The notes under the pieces were generated by a model that ran no database searches, was not told the DNA's origin, and saw only the letters and a program-made list of their open reading frames with translations. A stretch of DNA of 64,000 bases from Novosphingobium sp. AP12 (GTDB taxonomy: Bacteria; Pseudomonadota; Alphaproteobacteria; Sphingomonadales; Sphingomonadaceae): NCBI RefSeq assembly GCF_000281975.1, contig NZ_AKKE01000047.1, positions 1 through 64,000 of the forward strand, given 5' to 3'. A program made the position numbers and the translations under genes. Numbering within the stretch: the stretch's first letter is position 1; the number at the start of each line of letters is the position of its first letter. Shown one piece after another: positions 43,761 through 53,257 of the stretch.

Positions 43761-46700
43761 TCACCGCCCCAGCAGGTTGCGCGCCTGACTGGCGATCTGC
43801 GCCAGCATCGCCGGGGTCACCGCAACCGCGTGCTCGGCGCGGTGGACGATGGCGCGGAAGGCGTTGATCGCGCTCATGTGTTCGCGGCCCCATGCCTCGG
43901 TCGCCGCGAGCGGATCGTTCTTGCCGGCCTTGGTGCGGGCGATGCCGCGCAGGAAGTCGAGGCGCATCTGCTGGAAATCGCGCGCGAGGCCGGCGACGAG
44001 CAGGCGCTCCCACGGGTCCGACGGGCTCATCATCGCCGCGCTCGCCTGCGCCCAGTCGAGGCCGAGGCCAGCCCCGACGCGGGTGAAGGCATTGACCAGC
44101 CGGCGCGGGGCGATGCCCGTCTCGGCCGCCAGCGCGGCGATGCCCACAGCGCCGTCGAGGTCGAACAGGTTGCCCACTTCGGCCGCGACGTCATCGGGAG
44201 CACCGAGTTCGGTGAGACCGGCGCGCAGCTTGCGCGAGTGCGCCAGGGTCCGCTCGCCCAGCAGTTCGACCGTATCGGTCGAGAGCGCGGCGATGCCCTT
44301 CTCCAGCTTCGCGGCGAGTTCGGACGGGGCGATGCGGCCCGCGCCGGCGCGCAGCAGGTCGGCCATGTGGCCGCGCACGGCATTTGCGACCATGTCGAAC
44401 AGCGCCACGCGCGCGGGCTCGGCCATGGGCGCGACCTCGAGCCGCTCCCAAAGCGCGTCGAGCCCGAACAGCCGGTCCGCCAGCGCGAAGGCGGCAGCGA
44501 TCTGCGCGAGATGCGCGCCTTCCTCCTCGGCCAGTTCGAACGGCGTGACGATGCCGAGGCGGTTGACGATGCGGTTGGCGAGCTTGGTGGCGATGATCTC
44601 GCGCGCCAGGCGGTGGCCCTTGATGAAGCGCGCGTATTTCTTCTGCATCGCCTCGGGGAAGGCATCGATGAGCATGTCGGTGAGGCTGGGATCGGAGGGC
44701 AGGTCGCTGTCCTCGATCGCCGCCTGCAGCACCAGCTTGCCGCTGGAAAGCAGCACCGCCAGTTCGGGCCGGGTCAGCCCCCGCCCGTCCTGCGCGCGGC
44801 GCGCCAGCACGTCGTTGTCGGCCAGTCCCTCGGTCCGGCGGTCAAGGTGGCCGCCCTCCTCCATCGTCTCGATCAGGCGGATCTGCGAGGGCATGACCTG
44901 CGCCCCCCCGCGCTCGGCGATCGAAAGCGCGAGCGCCTGGAGCCGGTTGTCCTCGAGCACCAGCGCGGCGACGTCGTCGGTCATCGAGCGCAGCAGTTCG
45001 ACGCGGCCCGGCTCGGTCAGCTTGCCTGCGCGCCGGGCGGCGGCGAGCGCGATCTTGATGTTGACCTCGTTGTCCGAGCAGTCGACGCCCGCCGAATTGT
45101 CGATGAAGTCGGCGTTGATGCGCCCGCCGCGTCCGTCACTGCCTTTTTCGGCAAACTCGATGCGCCCGGCCTGCGTGACGCCAAGGTTCGCACCTTCGCC
45201 GATGACGCGCGCGCGCACTTCGTTACCGCTGATGCGCAGCGCGTCGTTGGTGGGATCGCCGACCTGGACGTTGTTCTCGGCCGAGGCCTTGACGTAGGTG
45301 CCGATGCCGCCGAACCACAGCAGGTCGACCGGCGCGCTGAGGATCGCGGTGATGAGCGAGTCCGGGTCGATCTCCTTCGCGTCGATGCCGAGCGCCGCGC
45401 GGATCTCATCGCTCAGCGGGATCGACTTGAGCTTGCGCGGGAACACGCCGCCGCCCTTGGAAATCAGTGCCTTGTCGTAGTCGTCCCAGCTGGAGACCGG
45501 CAGGTCGACCAGCCGCTGGCGTTCCTCCCAGCTCTTCGCCTGGTCCGGATCGGGGTCGAGGAAGATGTGGCGGTGGTCGAAGGCGGCTACCAGTTTGAGC
45601 GACTTCGACAGCAGCATGCCGTTGCCGAACACGTCGCCCGACATGTCGCCGCAGCCGACGACGCGCACCGGATCGACCTGCACGTCGACGCCGAGTTCGA
45701 GGAAGTGGCGCTGCACCGACAGCCACGCGCCCTTCGCCGTGATGCCCATCGCCTTGTGGTCGTAGCCGTTCGAGCCGCCGCTGGCGAAGGCGTCGTCGAG
45801 CCAGAACTGGCGGCGTTCGGCGATGCCGTTGGCGACGTCGGAGAACTTGGCTGTACCCTTGTCGGCGGCGACGACGAAGTACGGGTCCTCGCCGTCGAGC
45901 ACGGTCACGCCCTCGGGGTGGACCACCTTGTCGGCGACGATGTTGTCGGTGATCGACAGCAGCGTGTCGACGAAGACCTCGTAGCTGGCCTGGCCCTCGG
46001 CCGCCCAGGCGGCGCGGTCTCGGGCGGGGTCGGGAAGCTGCTTGGGATAGAAGCCGCCCTTGGCGCCGGTCGGCACGATCACCGCGTTCTTGACGCGCTG
46101 CGCCTTCATCAGGCCGAGGATCTCGACGCGGAAGTCGTCGCGGCGGTCGGACCAGCGAAGCCCGCCGCGTGCGATCGGGCCGGCGCGCAGGTGGATGCCC
46201 TCGACGCGCGGCGAATAGACGAAGATCTCACGCCACGGCACCGGCTTGGGCAGGCCCGGAACCAGTGCGGAATCGAACTTGAAGGCCAATGCCACAGCGC
46301 CCGCCGGAGCGAAGGCATTGGTGCGCAGCATGGCGAGCACGATGTCGCGGAAGCCGCGCAGCAGGCGGTCGTCGTTGAGCGCGCTCACGCCGGCGAGGCC
46401 GGTGCGGATCGCCTCCTCGGCGTCCTTGCGGGCGGCGGCACGGTCGCCCTCGAATGCGGGATCGTGGATGGCGCGGAACAGATCGACGATCGCGCGTGTC
46501 ACTGCCGGCGCACCCTGCAGGGCATCGACCACGGTGGGAATGCCCAGGTGCGTGCCGGCCTGCCGCAAGTAGCGATACCAGGCGCGCAGCCAGTTGGCCT
46601 GCGTGCTGGTGAGGCCCAGCCCCGGGACGAGGCGGTTGAAGGCGTCGTTCTCGGCCGCACCGTTGAGGACGCAGCGCATGGCGTCCTCGATCATCGGCGC

Positions 46701-48527
46701 CAGTTCGAGCACGTCGTGGGCGGGACGGCCCGCGCCCAGCTCGAGCGTGAAGTCGTGGATCGTGCCCAGCTTCCCCTTCTCCAACGGAGTCGGGATTTCG
46801 GCGAGGACGCGGAAACCGAAGTTCTCCAGCCCCGGGACGGCATCGGACAATGGCAACCCGCCCTCGGCCTGATAGACCTTGAGCCGCAGCTGGCCCGCCG
46901 CGTCACCCTCGCGCGAGTAGAGGCGCACGTCGCGGTGGTTGGCGCCGGCTTCGGCGGCTTCGCCCACGGCGATGCGGCGCATGTGGGTGATGTCGAGCGC
47001 GGCTTCGGCGGCGCCGTAGTCGCTGCGGTAGCCCATGGGGAACGCCTCGGCGTAGCGCCCGGCGACGGCGGCGGCGCGCCCCGGCTCCAGCGTGGTCGCC
47101 AGCGCCACCTCGACCGCCTCGGTCCAGCCGCGCAGCATGACCTGCAATTCGTGGTCGAGATCGGCCTCGGACGGCTCGTGGTTCCCCTCGCGCACGTCGA
47201 GCGTGTAGCGCAGCATGGCGAGGTTGCCCGCCTCCACCTGCAGGCTCCAGTCGAGCGTCGGAGCGTCGGCCGCGTCCTCGATCATCGCCTGGATACGGCG
47301 CTGGACCTGGGTTGAGAGCATGTCGCGCGGCAGCCACACGAAGGCGAAGATGTGCCGCATCAGCGGCGAACGCGCGATCAGCACACGCGGGCGCGGCCGG
47401 TCGACGAGGCCGGTCATGGTCATCGCCAGCCGCTCGACGTCGGCCTCGCCGAGCCCGATCACGAGGTCATGCGGCAGGCTGGTCAGCGCATGCGCCAGCG
47501 CCTTTCCGGTGTGGCCGGTGGGGTCGAGTTCCAGCCGCTGCGAGAACGCGGTAAGCTGCCCGCGCAGGCGCGGCACGCGGTCCGGCGTGGCGGCGAGCGC
47601 GGCGCTGGTCCACATGCCCGCGTGGACCGACAGCGCCGCCACCTTGCCGCCCTCGATCACCGGCACCAGGAACAGGTCGAGCGGGACGCGGCGGTGGACG
47701 GTGGCGATGCGGTTGGCCTTGATCGCCATCGGCGCATGGACCGGACCAGCCGCCAGCTGCGCGTCGAAGGCCGCGAAGGCGCGCTCGTAGCTGGCGTCGG
47801 AAAGCACGTCGTTCTTGTCGAGCCGGCAGACGCCGAGACAGTCGGTCCGGCTGCCGTCGCGTCCGCGCGTGACGTGCCCCAGCTGCGTGAGCATTCCGCC
47901 CGCGAACCAGCGCAGGAGTTCGGCGCCTTCCTTGTCCTCGACCCGCTCGGCGTCGGCGCGCATCGCCTCGACCATGCGCGGCCAGTCGGCGACGGCCGCG
48001 CGCACGTCTGCCAGCGTGGTTTCGAGCGAGCGCAGCAGTTCGCGGCGCTGTCGGGCATCGACGCGCGCGGTCTCGATGTAGATCATCGATTCGCGGCCCG
48101 TAGCTTCGGCGGCATCTTCCGGCAGGCCGGTCAGCTTGCCCTTGGCGTCGCGCTGGACAGGGACGACGGGGTGGACCAGCCGGTCGATGACGAGGCCCGC
48201 ATCGGCCACCGCCGCCGCGACCGAGTCGACCAGGAACGGCATGTCGTCGTTGACGAGCGCGATGCGCAGCAGGCGCCGTTCCTCGCTGGCGGAGGCCAGT
48301 TCGACCGTGGGCTCACCCACGGTGCGGGTCTGGGCGGCGGATAGCAGGAAGCGCGCGGCCTCGTCGGTCCAGGCATCGGCATTGTCACCGGAGACGACGC
48401 TCTCCCCGGGGAGCAGCGCCCCCTTCAGGTGCTCGACGATCGCCTCGTGCAACACGGTGGCCGCCTGCGCCCCCCGCTTCTTGGAGGTCCGGGCCTTGCC
48501 GGGGACGGACAGTTCGCCTGCGCTCAT
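43761..48527 (-). CDS. NAD-specific glutamate dehydrogenase, large (180 kDa) type
   Basis: Catabolic GDH of 1588 residues: glutamate plus NAD to 2-oxoglutarate, ammonia and NADH. The long N-terminal half carries the regulatory (ACT-like) regions of this class. The catalytic core near residues 750-1250 shows RGGLRWSDRRDDFRVEILGLMKAQRVKNAVIVPTGAKGGF with the substrate-site Lys residues, then VVGCGDMSGDVFGNGML and GGIGTYVKA. The length fits the L-GDH class of alphaproteobacteria. It is monocistronic and would dispose of glutamate made by arginine and other amino acid breakdown encoded nearby. Confidence 0.96.
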   Translation of the reverse strand: MSAGELSVPGKARTSKKRGAQAATVLHEAIVEHLKGALLPGESVVSGDNADAWTDEAARFLLSAAQTRTVGEPTVELASASEERRLLRIALVNDDMPFLVDSVAAAVADAGLVIDRLVHPVVPVQRDAKGKLTGLPEDAAEATGRESMIYIETARVDARQRRELLRSLETTLADVRAAVADWPRMVEAMRADAERVEDKEGAELLRWFAGGMLTQLGHVTRGRDGSRTDCLGVCRLDKNDVLSDASYERAFAAFDAQLAAGPVHAPMAIKANRIATVHRRVPLDLFLVPVIEGGKVAALSVHAGMWTSAALAATPDRVPRLRGQLTAFSQRLELDPTGHTGKALAHALTSLPHDLVIGLGEADVERLAMTMTGLVDRPRPRVLIARSPLMRHIFAFVWLPRDMLSTQVQRRIQAMIEDAADAPTLDWSLQVEAGNLAMLRYTLDVREGNHEPSEADLDHELQVMLRGWTEAVEVALATTLEPGRAAAVAGRYAEAFPMGYRSDYGAAEAALDITHMRRIAVGEAAEAGANHRDVRLYSREGDAAGQLRLKVYQAEGGLPLSDAVPGLENFGFRVLAEIPTPLEKGKLGTIHDFTLELGAGRPAHDVLELAPMIEDAMRCVLNGAAENDAFNRLVPGLGLTSTQANWLRAWYRYLRQAGTHLGIPTVVDALQGAPAVTRAIVDLFRAIHDPAFEGDRAAARKDAEEAIRTGLAGVSALNDDRLLRGFRDIVLAMLRTNAFAPAGAVALAFKFDSALVPGLPKPVPWREIFVYSPRVEGIHLRAGPIARGGLRWSDRRDDFRVEILGLMKAQRVKNAVIVPTGAKGGFYPKQLPDPARDRAAWAAEGQASYEVFVDTLLSITDNIVADKVVHPEGVTVLDGEDPYFVVAADKGTAKFSDVANGIAERRQFWLDDAFASGGSNGYDHKAMGITAKGAWLSVQRHFLELGVDVQVDPVRVVGCGDMSGDVFGNGMLLSKSLKLVAAFDHRHIFLDPDPDQAKSWEERQRLVDLPVSSWDDYDKALISKGGGVFPRKLKSIPLSDEIRAALGIDAKEIDPDSLITAILSAPVDLLWFGGIGTYVKASAENNVQVGDPTNDALRISGNEVRARVIGEGANLGVTQAGRIEFAEKGSDGRGGRINADFIDNSAGVDCSDNEVNIKIALAAARRAGKLTEPGRVELLRSMTDDVAALVLEDNRLQALALSIAERGGAQVMPSQIRLIETMEEGGHLDRRTEGLADNDVLARRAQDGRGLTRPELAVLLSSGKLVLQAAIEDSDLPSDPSLTDMLIDAFPEAMQKKYARFIKGHRLAREIIATKLANRIVNRLGIVTPFELAEEEGAHLAQIAAAFALADRLFGLDALWERLEVAPMAEPARVALFDMVANAVRGHMADLLRAGAGRIAPSELAAKLEKGIAALSTDTVELLGERTLAHSRKLRAGLTELGAPDDVAAEVGNLFDLDGAVGIAALAAETGIAPRRLVNAFTRVGAGLGLDWAQASAAMMSPSDPWERLLVAGLARDFQQMRLDFLRGIARTKAGKNDPLAATEAWGREHMSAINAFRAIVHRAEHAVAVTPAMLAQIASQARNLLGR

Positions 48528-48902
48528 ACATTCTCCGCGATCGTCGATTTATGTTTTCGGTCGTATCCCGCTTCTGCGTCGGGACTGCGGCGCTGTGACC
48601 ATATAGGCCCACGCTAACGATATGCACCCATCCGTCCGAGGAATTTACCCGGTATCGGACGGGACCGTCATATTCATGCTGCGCCCGCTGGTGCGACCCG
48701 AAGGGCAGCGCCTTCGTCAAATCGATTCGCCGCGCTTGTAACACAACACCCTTGACACGCAACATTAGTTCAAGGTCGCGCAAGTTGTTTTGGCGCACTC
48801 GCCTCGGCGATGTTCTCTATCGGATGATTGCACTGAACGATGCGAGGTGACTATCCCCGATGACAAGCGGATGCAGATCCGCCGCGAGGGGAAAGGACCG
48901 CC
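48528..48902. other. Intergenic region between GDH and nitronate monooxygenase genes
   Basis: A 375-base divergent promoter region. It holds a perfect 8-bp inverted repeat, CCGTCCGA (48632-48639) with TCGGACGG (48655-48662), 105-135 bases upstream of the GDH start. It also holds the pair CTTGA (48751-48755)/TCAAG (48770-48774), with a TTGACA at 48752 but no convincing -10 element. No gene was seen. The ribosome-binding site GAGGGGAAAGG lies just before 48903. Confidence 0.45.
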
Positions 48903-49892
48903 ATGGCGCTCGCCGCATCGATCCGCGACAGGCTCACCCTGCCCGCATTCTGCGCGCCGATGTTCCTCTGTTCCACGCCCGCGCTGGCGGCCGCCTGCTG
49001 CAAGGCTGGCATCGTGGGCTCGCTCACCGCCAACCACTGCCGCGATCTCGAGGGCTTCGTCGCACAGCTCAGGGAGGTCGGCGAGGCGCTCGCCGCGTGG
49101 GCGGGCGAAGGACACGCTGCCTTGCCCGGCCCGCTAGCCGTCAATCTCGCACCCAGCATGGACACCGCCCTGTTCCGCGAACACCTCGCCGCCGCCAAAG
49201 CGCACGGGGCACGGATCGTCGTGACCTCGGTGGGCAATCCGGTGGCGGTCGGGCCGATGATCCGCGACCATGGCCTGCTGCACTTCCACGACGTCACTAA
49301 CCTGCGCTTCGCCGAGAAGGCCGCGCAGGCCGGCGTCGACGGCATGATCGCCATCGGCGCGGGCGGCGGCGGACACTCGGGGACGATCAGCCACCTCGCC
49401 TTCATCCCCCAGATCCGCGCCATCTTCGACGGCACCGTCGTCATGGCCGGGGCGGTGACCACCGGCGCGGGGATCCGCGCGGCCGAGCTGCTGGGCGCCG
49501 ACCTCGCCTACATGGGTACCCGCTTCATCGCCACGCGCGAGGCCGGGGCTCCCGATGCCTACAAGGCGATGCTGGTGGCCGGCGGGGTCGAGGACGTGAT
49601 CTACACGCGCGGGGTCAACGGACTACCGGCGATGTGGCTCAAGACCTCGCTGCGGGAGGCGGGGCTCGACCCGGATGCGCTGTTCATCCCCGAGGGCCGC
49701 TCGACCGACCACCTCCCACCGGACCGCACACCCTGGCGCGACATCTGGAGCGGGGGTCAGGGCATCGGGCTCATCCACGACGCGCCGCCGGTGGCGGACC
49801 TCGTGCGCACCTTGCGCGCCGAGTATTTGGCGGCCTGCGCCCTGCCCGACATGGCGGAGGCTGCGCAGGCCGCGCAGGACAGCGGGCGTTAA
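48903..49892 (+). CDS. Nitronate monooxygenase family protein (second copy)
   Basis: FMN-dependent TIM-barrel protein, 329 residues. Features: FCAPMFLCSTPALAAACCKAGIVGSL at the N-terminus, AVNLAPSMDTALF, GVDGMIAIGAGGGGHSGTIS at the flavin/active-site region, and GAVTTGAGIRAAELLGADLAYMGTRFIAT. It differs from the copy at 27916-28974, having AIGAGGGGHSG instead of AQGIEAGGHRG, so it belongs to another branch and may have a different substrate. The start has a strong ribosome-binding site. It is convergent with an amidohydrolase gene. Confidence 0.85.
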   Translation: MALAASIRDRLTLPAFCAPMFLCSTPALAAACCKAGIVGSLTANHCRDLEGFVAQLREVGEALAAWAGEGHAALPGPLAVNLAPSMDTALFREHLAAAKAHGARIVVTSVGNPVAVGPMIRDHGLLHFHDVTNLRFAEKAAQAGVDGMIAIGAGGGGHSGTISHLAFIPQIRAIFDGTVVMAGAVTTGAGIRAAELLGADLAYMGTRFIATREAGAPDAYKAMLVAGGVEDVIYTRGVNGLPAMWLKTSLREAGLDPDALFIPEGRSTDHLPPDRTPWRDIWSGGQGIGLIHDAPPVADLVRTLRAEYLAACALPDMAEAAQAAQDSGR

Positions 49893-49903
49893 CAGCGCAC
49901 TCC

Positions 49904-49919
49904 CCCCAACGGATTGGGG
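49904..49919. terminator. Small hairpin between convergent genes
   Basis: CCCCAA (49904-49909) pairs with TTGGGG (49914-49919) around CGGA, just between the two convergent stops. Short, without a T run; a weak bidirectional terminator. Confidence 0.5.
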
Positions 49920-49922
49920 AGC

Positions 49923-50918
49923 TTAAATGCGATAAACCTGCGCGGCAGTGCCCCGGAACAGGCGGTCCTTCTCGTCCTCGGAGTAACCGGCGGCGAGCCG
50001 TTTGAAGGCATTCCATGTCGCGCCGTAGCTGGCCGCGCAGCGGTCGGGCGGAAAGTTGCTTTCGAACATCGCACGCGCCGGGGTGAAGGCCGCGATCGCC
50101 GTTTCCACCCGCGCTCGCCATTCGTGTGCAAGCTCCTCGCTCGTCCCCGGCCCGTCATCGGCGGTGAGCGTGCCGGCCACGTTCATGCCCATGCCCCCCA
50201 GCTTCACCCGGACGTTGGGGCGCAGCGCGAGGTCGCGGATGGCCTCGGACCACTGCGCGAACGCCTCGTCCGGCCGCCCCGCCCACGTCCCGCCGCACTC
50301 GGGTGTGCCGAGATGGTCGAGCACGATCGTCAGTCCGGGCACCGCGTCGGCCAGCGCGGCGAGTTCTCCCAGCTGGGTGTGGAGGCACCAGACGTCGAGA
50401 CTGAGATCCAGCGCCGCTAGGGCCTGCGCCCCCTCGACGAAGGCCGGGCGCGTCATGACGCCCCTATGCGCGGGATCGCAGGGGTAGCCGAACAGGCGCT
50501 GCGCGCTCCACGCGGTTTCCATGCGGACGCCGCGAAAACGCGTCCCTGCCACGGCAAGGTGAGCTTCGAGAACATCGCGCACCCGCGCGCCGAGCGACAG
50601 GTCCGCGTTGCCGACGATGCGGTGGCCGAGGCGGGCGGGGCCGTAGCCGCCGCTGGCGCTCATCGCGGCAATGCCGTTCACGAACTCCGTCTCGCCCAGC
50701 GACCGCAGTTCCGGCGGGCCGTCGGCGCGGTACATCTGGCCGCATTCCACGTAGACGCTATGTGTCACCGCGTGGCCGCTGGCCGCGATCGCCGCCAGCG
50801 CCTCGTCGAACAGGAAGCGCTGAGGCTCGGGGTTGGGGCCAGAGTGGATGTGCCAGAAATGAAGATGCGGATCGACGATCGGACGCGCCGGGTCGATCGC
50901 CGCTTCGGCCTTGGTCAT
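49923..50918 (-). CDS. Amidohydrolase 2 family protein (COG3618-type lactonase)
   Basis: Metal-dependent TIM-barrel hydrolase of 331 residues, related to 2-pyrone-4,6-dicarboxylate lactonase and sugar lactonases. Motifs: IVDPHLHFWH at the N-terminus, CLHTQLGELAALA, TIVLDHLGTPECGG, RVKLGGMGMN, and FESNFPPDR near the end. The substrate is unknown. It ends the minus-strand run below the sucrose genes, 48 bases from the fructokinase stop, and may or may not be transcribed with them. Confidence 0.82.
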   Translation of the reverse strand: MTKAEAAIDPARPIVDPHLHFWHIHSGPNPEPQRFLFDEALAAIAASGHAVTHSVYVECGQMYRADGPPELRSLGETEFVNGIAAMSASGGYGPARLGHRIVGNADLSLGARVRDVLEAHLAVAGTRFRGVRMETAWSAQRLFGYPCDPAHRGVMTRPAFVEGAQALAALDLSLDVWCLHTQLGELAALADAVPGLTIVLDHLGTPECGGTWAGRPDEAFAQWSEAIRDLALRPNVRVKLGGMGMNVAGTLTADDGPGTSEELAHEWRARVETAIAAFTPARAMFESNFPPDRCAASYGATWNAFKRLAAGYSEDEKDRLFRGTAAQVYRI

Positions 50919-50966
50919 CGCTCGCTCTCCCCCGCGTCTGCTCCGCGTGGCAGGAGCGTAAAGCGC

Positions 50967-51896
50967 TCAGACGCCGGCGGCAATCCTGACGGCAGCAGTG
51001 CGATCCTCGAGCGCGCGGGCGGCGAGCACGAGCGCGCCCATCGGCCCGGCGTCGTCGCCCAGCAGCGGCGGAACGATCATGCCCGCCAGCTTCTCGCGGG
51101 TGCAGTCCCGCAGGTAGCCGCCGAGGAGCGCCGGCACGCGCGCGATAGCCATCGGCAGAAGCTGCGGCTGGCCCGCTGAAACCCCGCCGCCCACGATGAT
51201 CCGCTGCGGCGAGACGGTCAGCACCAGCATCGCGAACAGTTCTGCCAGGTCGTGCGCGGCCATCTCCCACACCGGGTCGTCGGCCTCGGCGCGCGAAGGA
51301 TGCGTGCCCAACCGCGCGGCGAGCGCGGGACCGGCGATGAGGCCCTCGATGCAGTCCGCGTGAAAGGGGCAGGCGCCGTCGAACTCGTCCCCCGCCGCGC
51401 GGCGCAGGCGGACGTGGCCGATCTCGGGGTGCAGCAACCCGTGCGCGGGCTCGCCGCCGATCAGCACGCCGCCGCCCACCCCGGTTCCGATGGTGAGGTA
51501 GACGAGGCTCTCGCAGCCCTGACCGGCGCCGAAGCGATGCTCGGCAAGTGCGGCGCCGTTGACGTCGGTGTCGATCGCCACCGGGCAGCCGAGGGCCGCC
51601 GTAATCGGCCCGGACACCGCCGCCCCGCTCCAGCCGGGCTTGGGCGTGTCGAGCATGAAGCCGTGGTCCGACGCTTCGCGGGAGACGCGCACCGGCCCGA
51701 AGCTGGCGATGCCCACCGCGTCGACCGGCTTGTCGTCGCGCCAGCCCTGGATCGCGTCGATCGCGCGGTCGAGCGTTTCGGTCGGCTCGGTGGTGGGAAA
51801 TTCGAGACGCTCGTCGATGCGGCCCGGTGCCCCGAGCACGACCACCGTCTTGGTGCCGCCCAGTTCGATGCCCGCCAGCTTGTGCATGTCGCTCAC
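50967..51896 (-). CDS. ROK family fructokinase
   Basis: Phosphorylates fructose to fructose 6-phosphate with ATP; 309 residues. The phosphate loop is GIELGGTKTVVVLG, and the catalytic Asp lies in AIDTDVNGAALAEHRFG. The zinc motif GHVRLRR-x6-FDGACPFHADCIEGL is the form found in bacterial fructokinases of the YdhR/Mak type. GTG 51896 overlaps the stop of the GH68 gene (GTGA); ATG 51887 is an alternative start. Coupled to GH68, it phosphorylates the fructose released from sucrose. Confidence 0.9.
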   Translation of the reverse strand: MSDMHKLAGIELGGTKTVVVLGAPGRIDERLEFPTTEPTETLDRAIDAIQGWRDDKPVDAVGIASFGPVRVSREASDHGFMLDTPKPGWSGAAVSGPITAALGCPVAIDTDVNGAALAEHRFGAGQGCESLVYLTIGTGVGGGVLIGGEPAHGLLHPEIGHVRLRRAAGDEFDGACPFHADCIEGLIAGPALAARLGTHPSRAEADDPVWEMAAHDLAELFAMLVLTVSPQRIIVGGGVSAGQPQLLPMAIARVPALLGGYLRDCTREKLAGMIVPPLLGDDAGPMGALVLAARALEDRTAAVRIAAGV

Positions 51897-53035
51897 CCGT
51901 CCTTCAGCGTGGCGGTCTCGCCATCGAGACGCAACTGCAGGAAGGGGGCGAAGGTTCCGCCGAAATGCATCCGCCCGGCCGGTTTCTCGCTCGCCTTCGC
52001 GTCGTCGATCCCCCAATAATCGATGAAGCTGGTCACCGAAAGGTCGGGCAGCACCCACCAGCTGTAGGCCTGGAACGGCTCCGCCTCGGGATTGGCGAAG
52101 ACGAGGCCGTGGCCGTTGAGCAGGGCCCACGGTCCCTCGATCCGCTCGGCGACGGCGCCGTAGAGCCCGGTCGGCGCACCCACGCCCGGTGCGAATACCC
52201 GCGCCTGGGTGGACCAGAACAGGTAGAGCAGCCCACCGTGCGCAACGATGTGCGGGCGCTCCAGCTCGTTGTTGAGGCCCGATGCATCCACCAGCGGCGG
52301 GAGCTTCTCGAAGGTCCCGTCAAGCCTGCGCCGCGCGCAGCCGATGACGCCGTTGTGGCGCCCCAGATGGCGGGCGGAGGAGGCGGTGAACAGCAGGTAT
52401 TGCCCGCCCTCCCCGGTGCGCCAGGTGGCGGGATCGCGGAACGCCTTGATCTCGCCGACCTGGCCACTGGCATCGTGGCGGCTCATGTAGATGACGTCGG
52501 CCGGTACGGCCAGTTCGACCGGCTCGGACCAGCCGGTGAACACGGCGCCCTCGTCGGCGGCGAGAAGCGTGGTCACGGCCAAGAGGCGCTGCTGGAATGT
52601 CGGGACCGGCTCCCCGCGCGCGCCCGCAGCGGTGAAGTAAAGCGTGACCAGTCCGTCCTCGTAAAGGGCTGAACCGGACCATTCGCGGCTGCCCGGCGTG
52701 AATCCGTCGTCAAACGTCGGTCCGAGGTGGACGAAGTCGCCCTCGATGCGATGGAAATGATGAATACGCGCAAGGTCGTGCCGGCCCTCGGGATCATCGA
52801 GCGCGGGCGCGGCGAGCGCGAACCACAATTCGCCGCCGCGCCAGCGCACCGGCATGCCCCGCCCGCAGGCGAGCGGCCAGGCGTCCCAGACGTCGAGATC
52901 GGGCGCGACGGGCCGCACGTCTCCCGCCGCGAAAACGGGCGCGCGCGGCAGGCCCCCGGCGGCCAACCCGGCGAGGTCCGCCGACGACCAGATCAGGGAA
53001 AGCGGAGACTCGGAGAGCGCGAAGGCGGGGTTCAT
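51893..53035 (-). CDS. Glycoside hydrolase family 68 enzyme, probable sucrose hydrolase
   Basis: Five-bladed propeller enzyme acting on sucrose; 380 residues. The catalytic triad is visible: nucleophile Asp in VWDAWPL, stabilising Asp in KAFRDP, acid/base Glu in ELERPHI; EWSGSA is also conserved. Most GH68 members are secreted levansucrases, but no signal peptide is seen here. With a sucrose-type MFS permease and a fructokinase next door, cytoplasmic hydrolysis to glucose and fructose is the likely role. The start is ATG 53035; an upstream GTG at 53083 would add 16 residues overlapping a probable operator. Confidence 0.87.
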   Translation of the reverse strand: MNPAFALSESPLSLIWSSADLAGLAAGGLPRAPVFAAGDVRPVAPDLDVWDAWPLACGRGMPVRWRGGELWFALAAPALDDPEGRHDLARIHHFHRIEGDFVHLGPTFDDGFTPGSREWSGSALYEDGLVTLYFTAAGARGEPVPTFQQRLLAVTTLLAADEGAVFTGWSEPVELAVPADVIYMSRHDASGQVGEIKAFRDPATWRTGEGGQYLLFTASSARHLGRHNGVIGCARRRLDGTFEKLPPLVDASGLNNELERPHIVAHGGLLYLFWSTQARVFAPGVGAPTGLYGAVAERIEGPWALLNGHGLVFANPEAEPFQAYSWWVLPDLSVTSFIDYWGIDDAKASEKPAGRMHFGGTFAPFLQLRLDGETATLKDG

Positions 53036-53051
53036 CGAGCGACGGCGTACA

Positions 53052-53068
53052 ATCGTTTGAAAATCGTT
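53052..53068. promoter_or_regulatory. Direct repeat upstream of the GH68 gene, candidate operator
   Basis: ATCGTT occurs at 53052 and again at 53063, 11 bases apart, inside an AT-rich block (AATCGTTTGAAAATCGTT) just upstream of the GH68 start. It could be a regulator site or part of the promoter; which protein binds is not known. Confidence 0.35.
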
Positions 53069-53131
53069 GTAAATGAAAAACACGCAACCCTTTGAAGACC
53101 CGTGGCTCGAGACATCACCTCGCCGTCGGAG

Positions 53132-53151
53132 CCTAAGGATAGCTCCTTAGG
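53132..53151. repeat. Perfect 8-bp inverted repeat in the sucrose divergent promoter region
   Basis: CCTAAGGA (53132-53139) and TCCTTAGG (53144-53151) flank TAGC. A related TCCTAAG follows at 53157-53163. Function unknown: operator or RNA hairpin. Confidence 0.55.
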
Positions 53152-53172
53152 ACACCTCCTAAGTAGCGGGCC

Positions 53173-53186
53173 TGCAATCGATTATC
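53173..53186. promoter_or_regulatory. Candidate LacI-family operator in the sucrose region
   Basis: TGCAATCGATTATC contains the palindrome AATCGATT with a central CG, the usual form of LacI-family sites. It lies 72 bases before the MFS start and about 140 bases before the GH68 start, and a LacI-type gene follows the MFS gene. Confidence 0.5.
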
Positions 53187-53257
53187 TTGGATACCGGCCT
53201 GTCAACTCACTTAATTTGTCGGTAACGGTGAGCGCCTGAGCCATCCGAAAGACGCCC

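Noticed and set aside
43719..47315. A 1198-residue open frame on the + strand opposite the large GDH gene
   Set aside because: The GDH frame holds unmistakable catalytic motifs; the opposite frame is a low-complexity shadow.
53132..53163. An attachment site or mobile-element end at the CCTAAGGA repeats
   Set aside because: There is no tRNA, integrase or transposase nearby and no change in base composition; a regulatory repeat is simpler.
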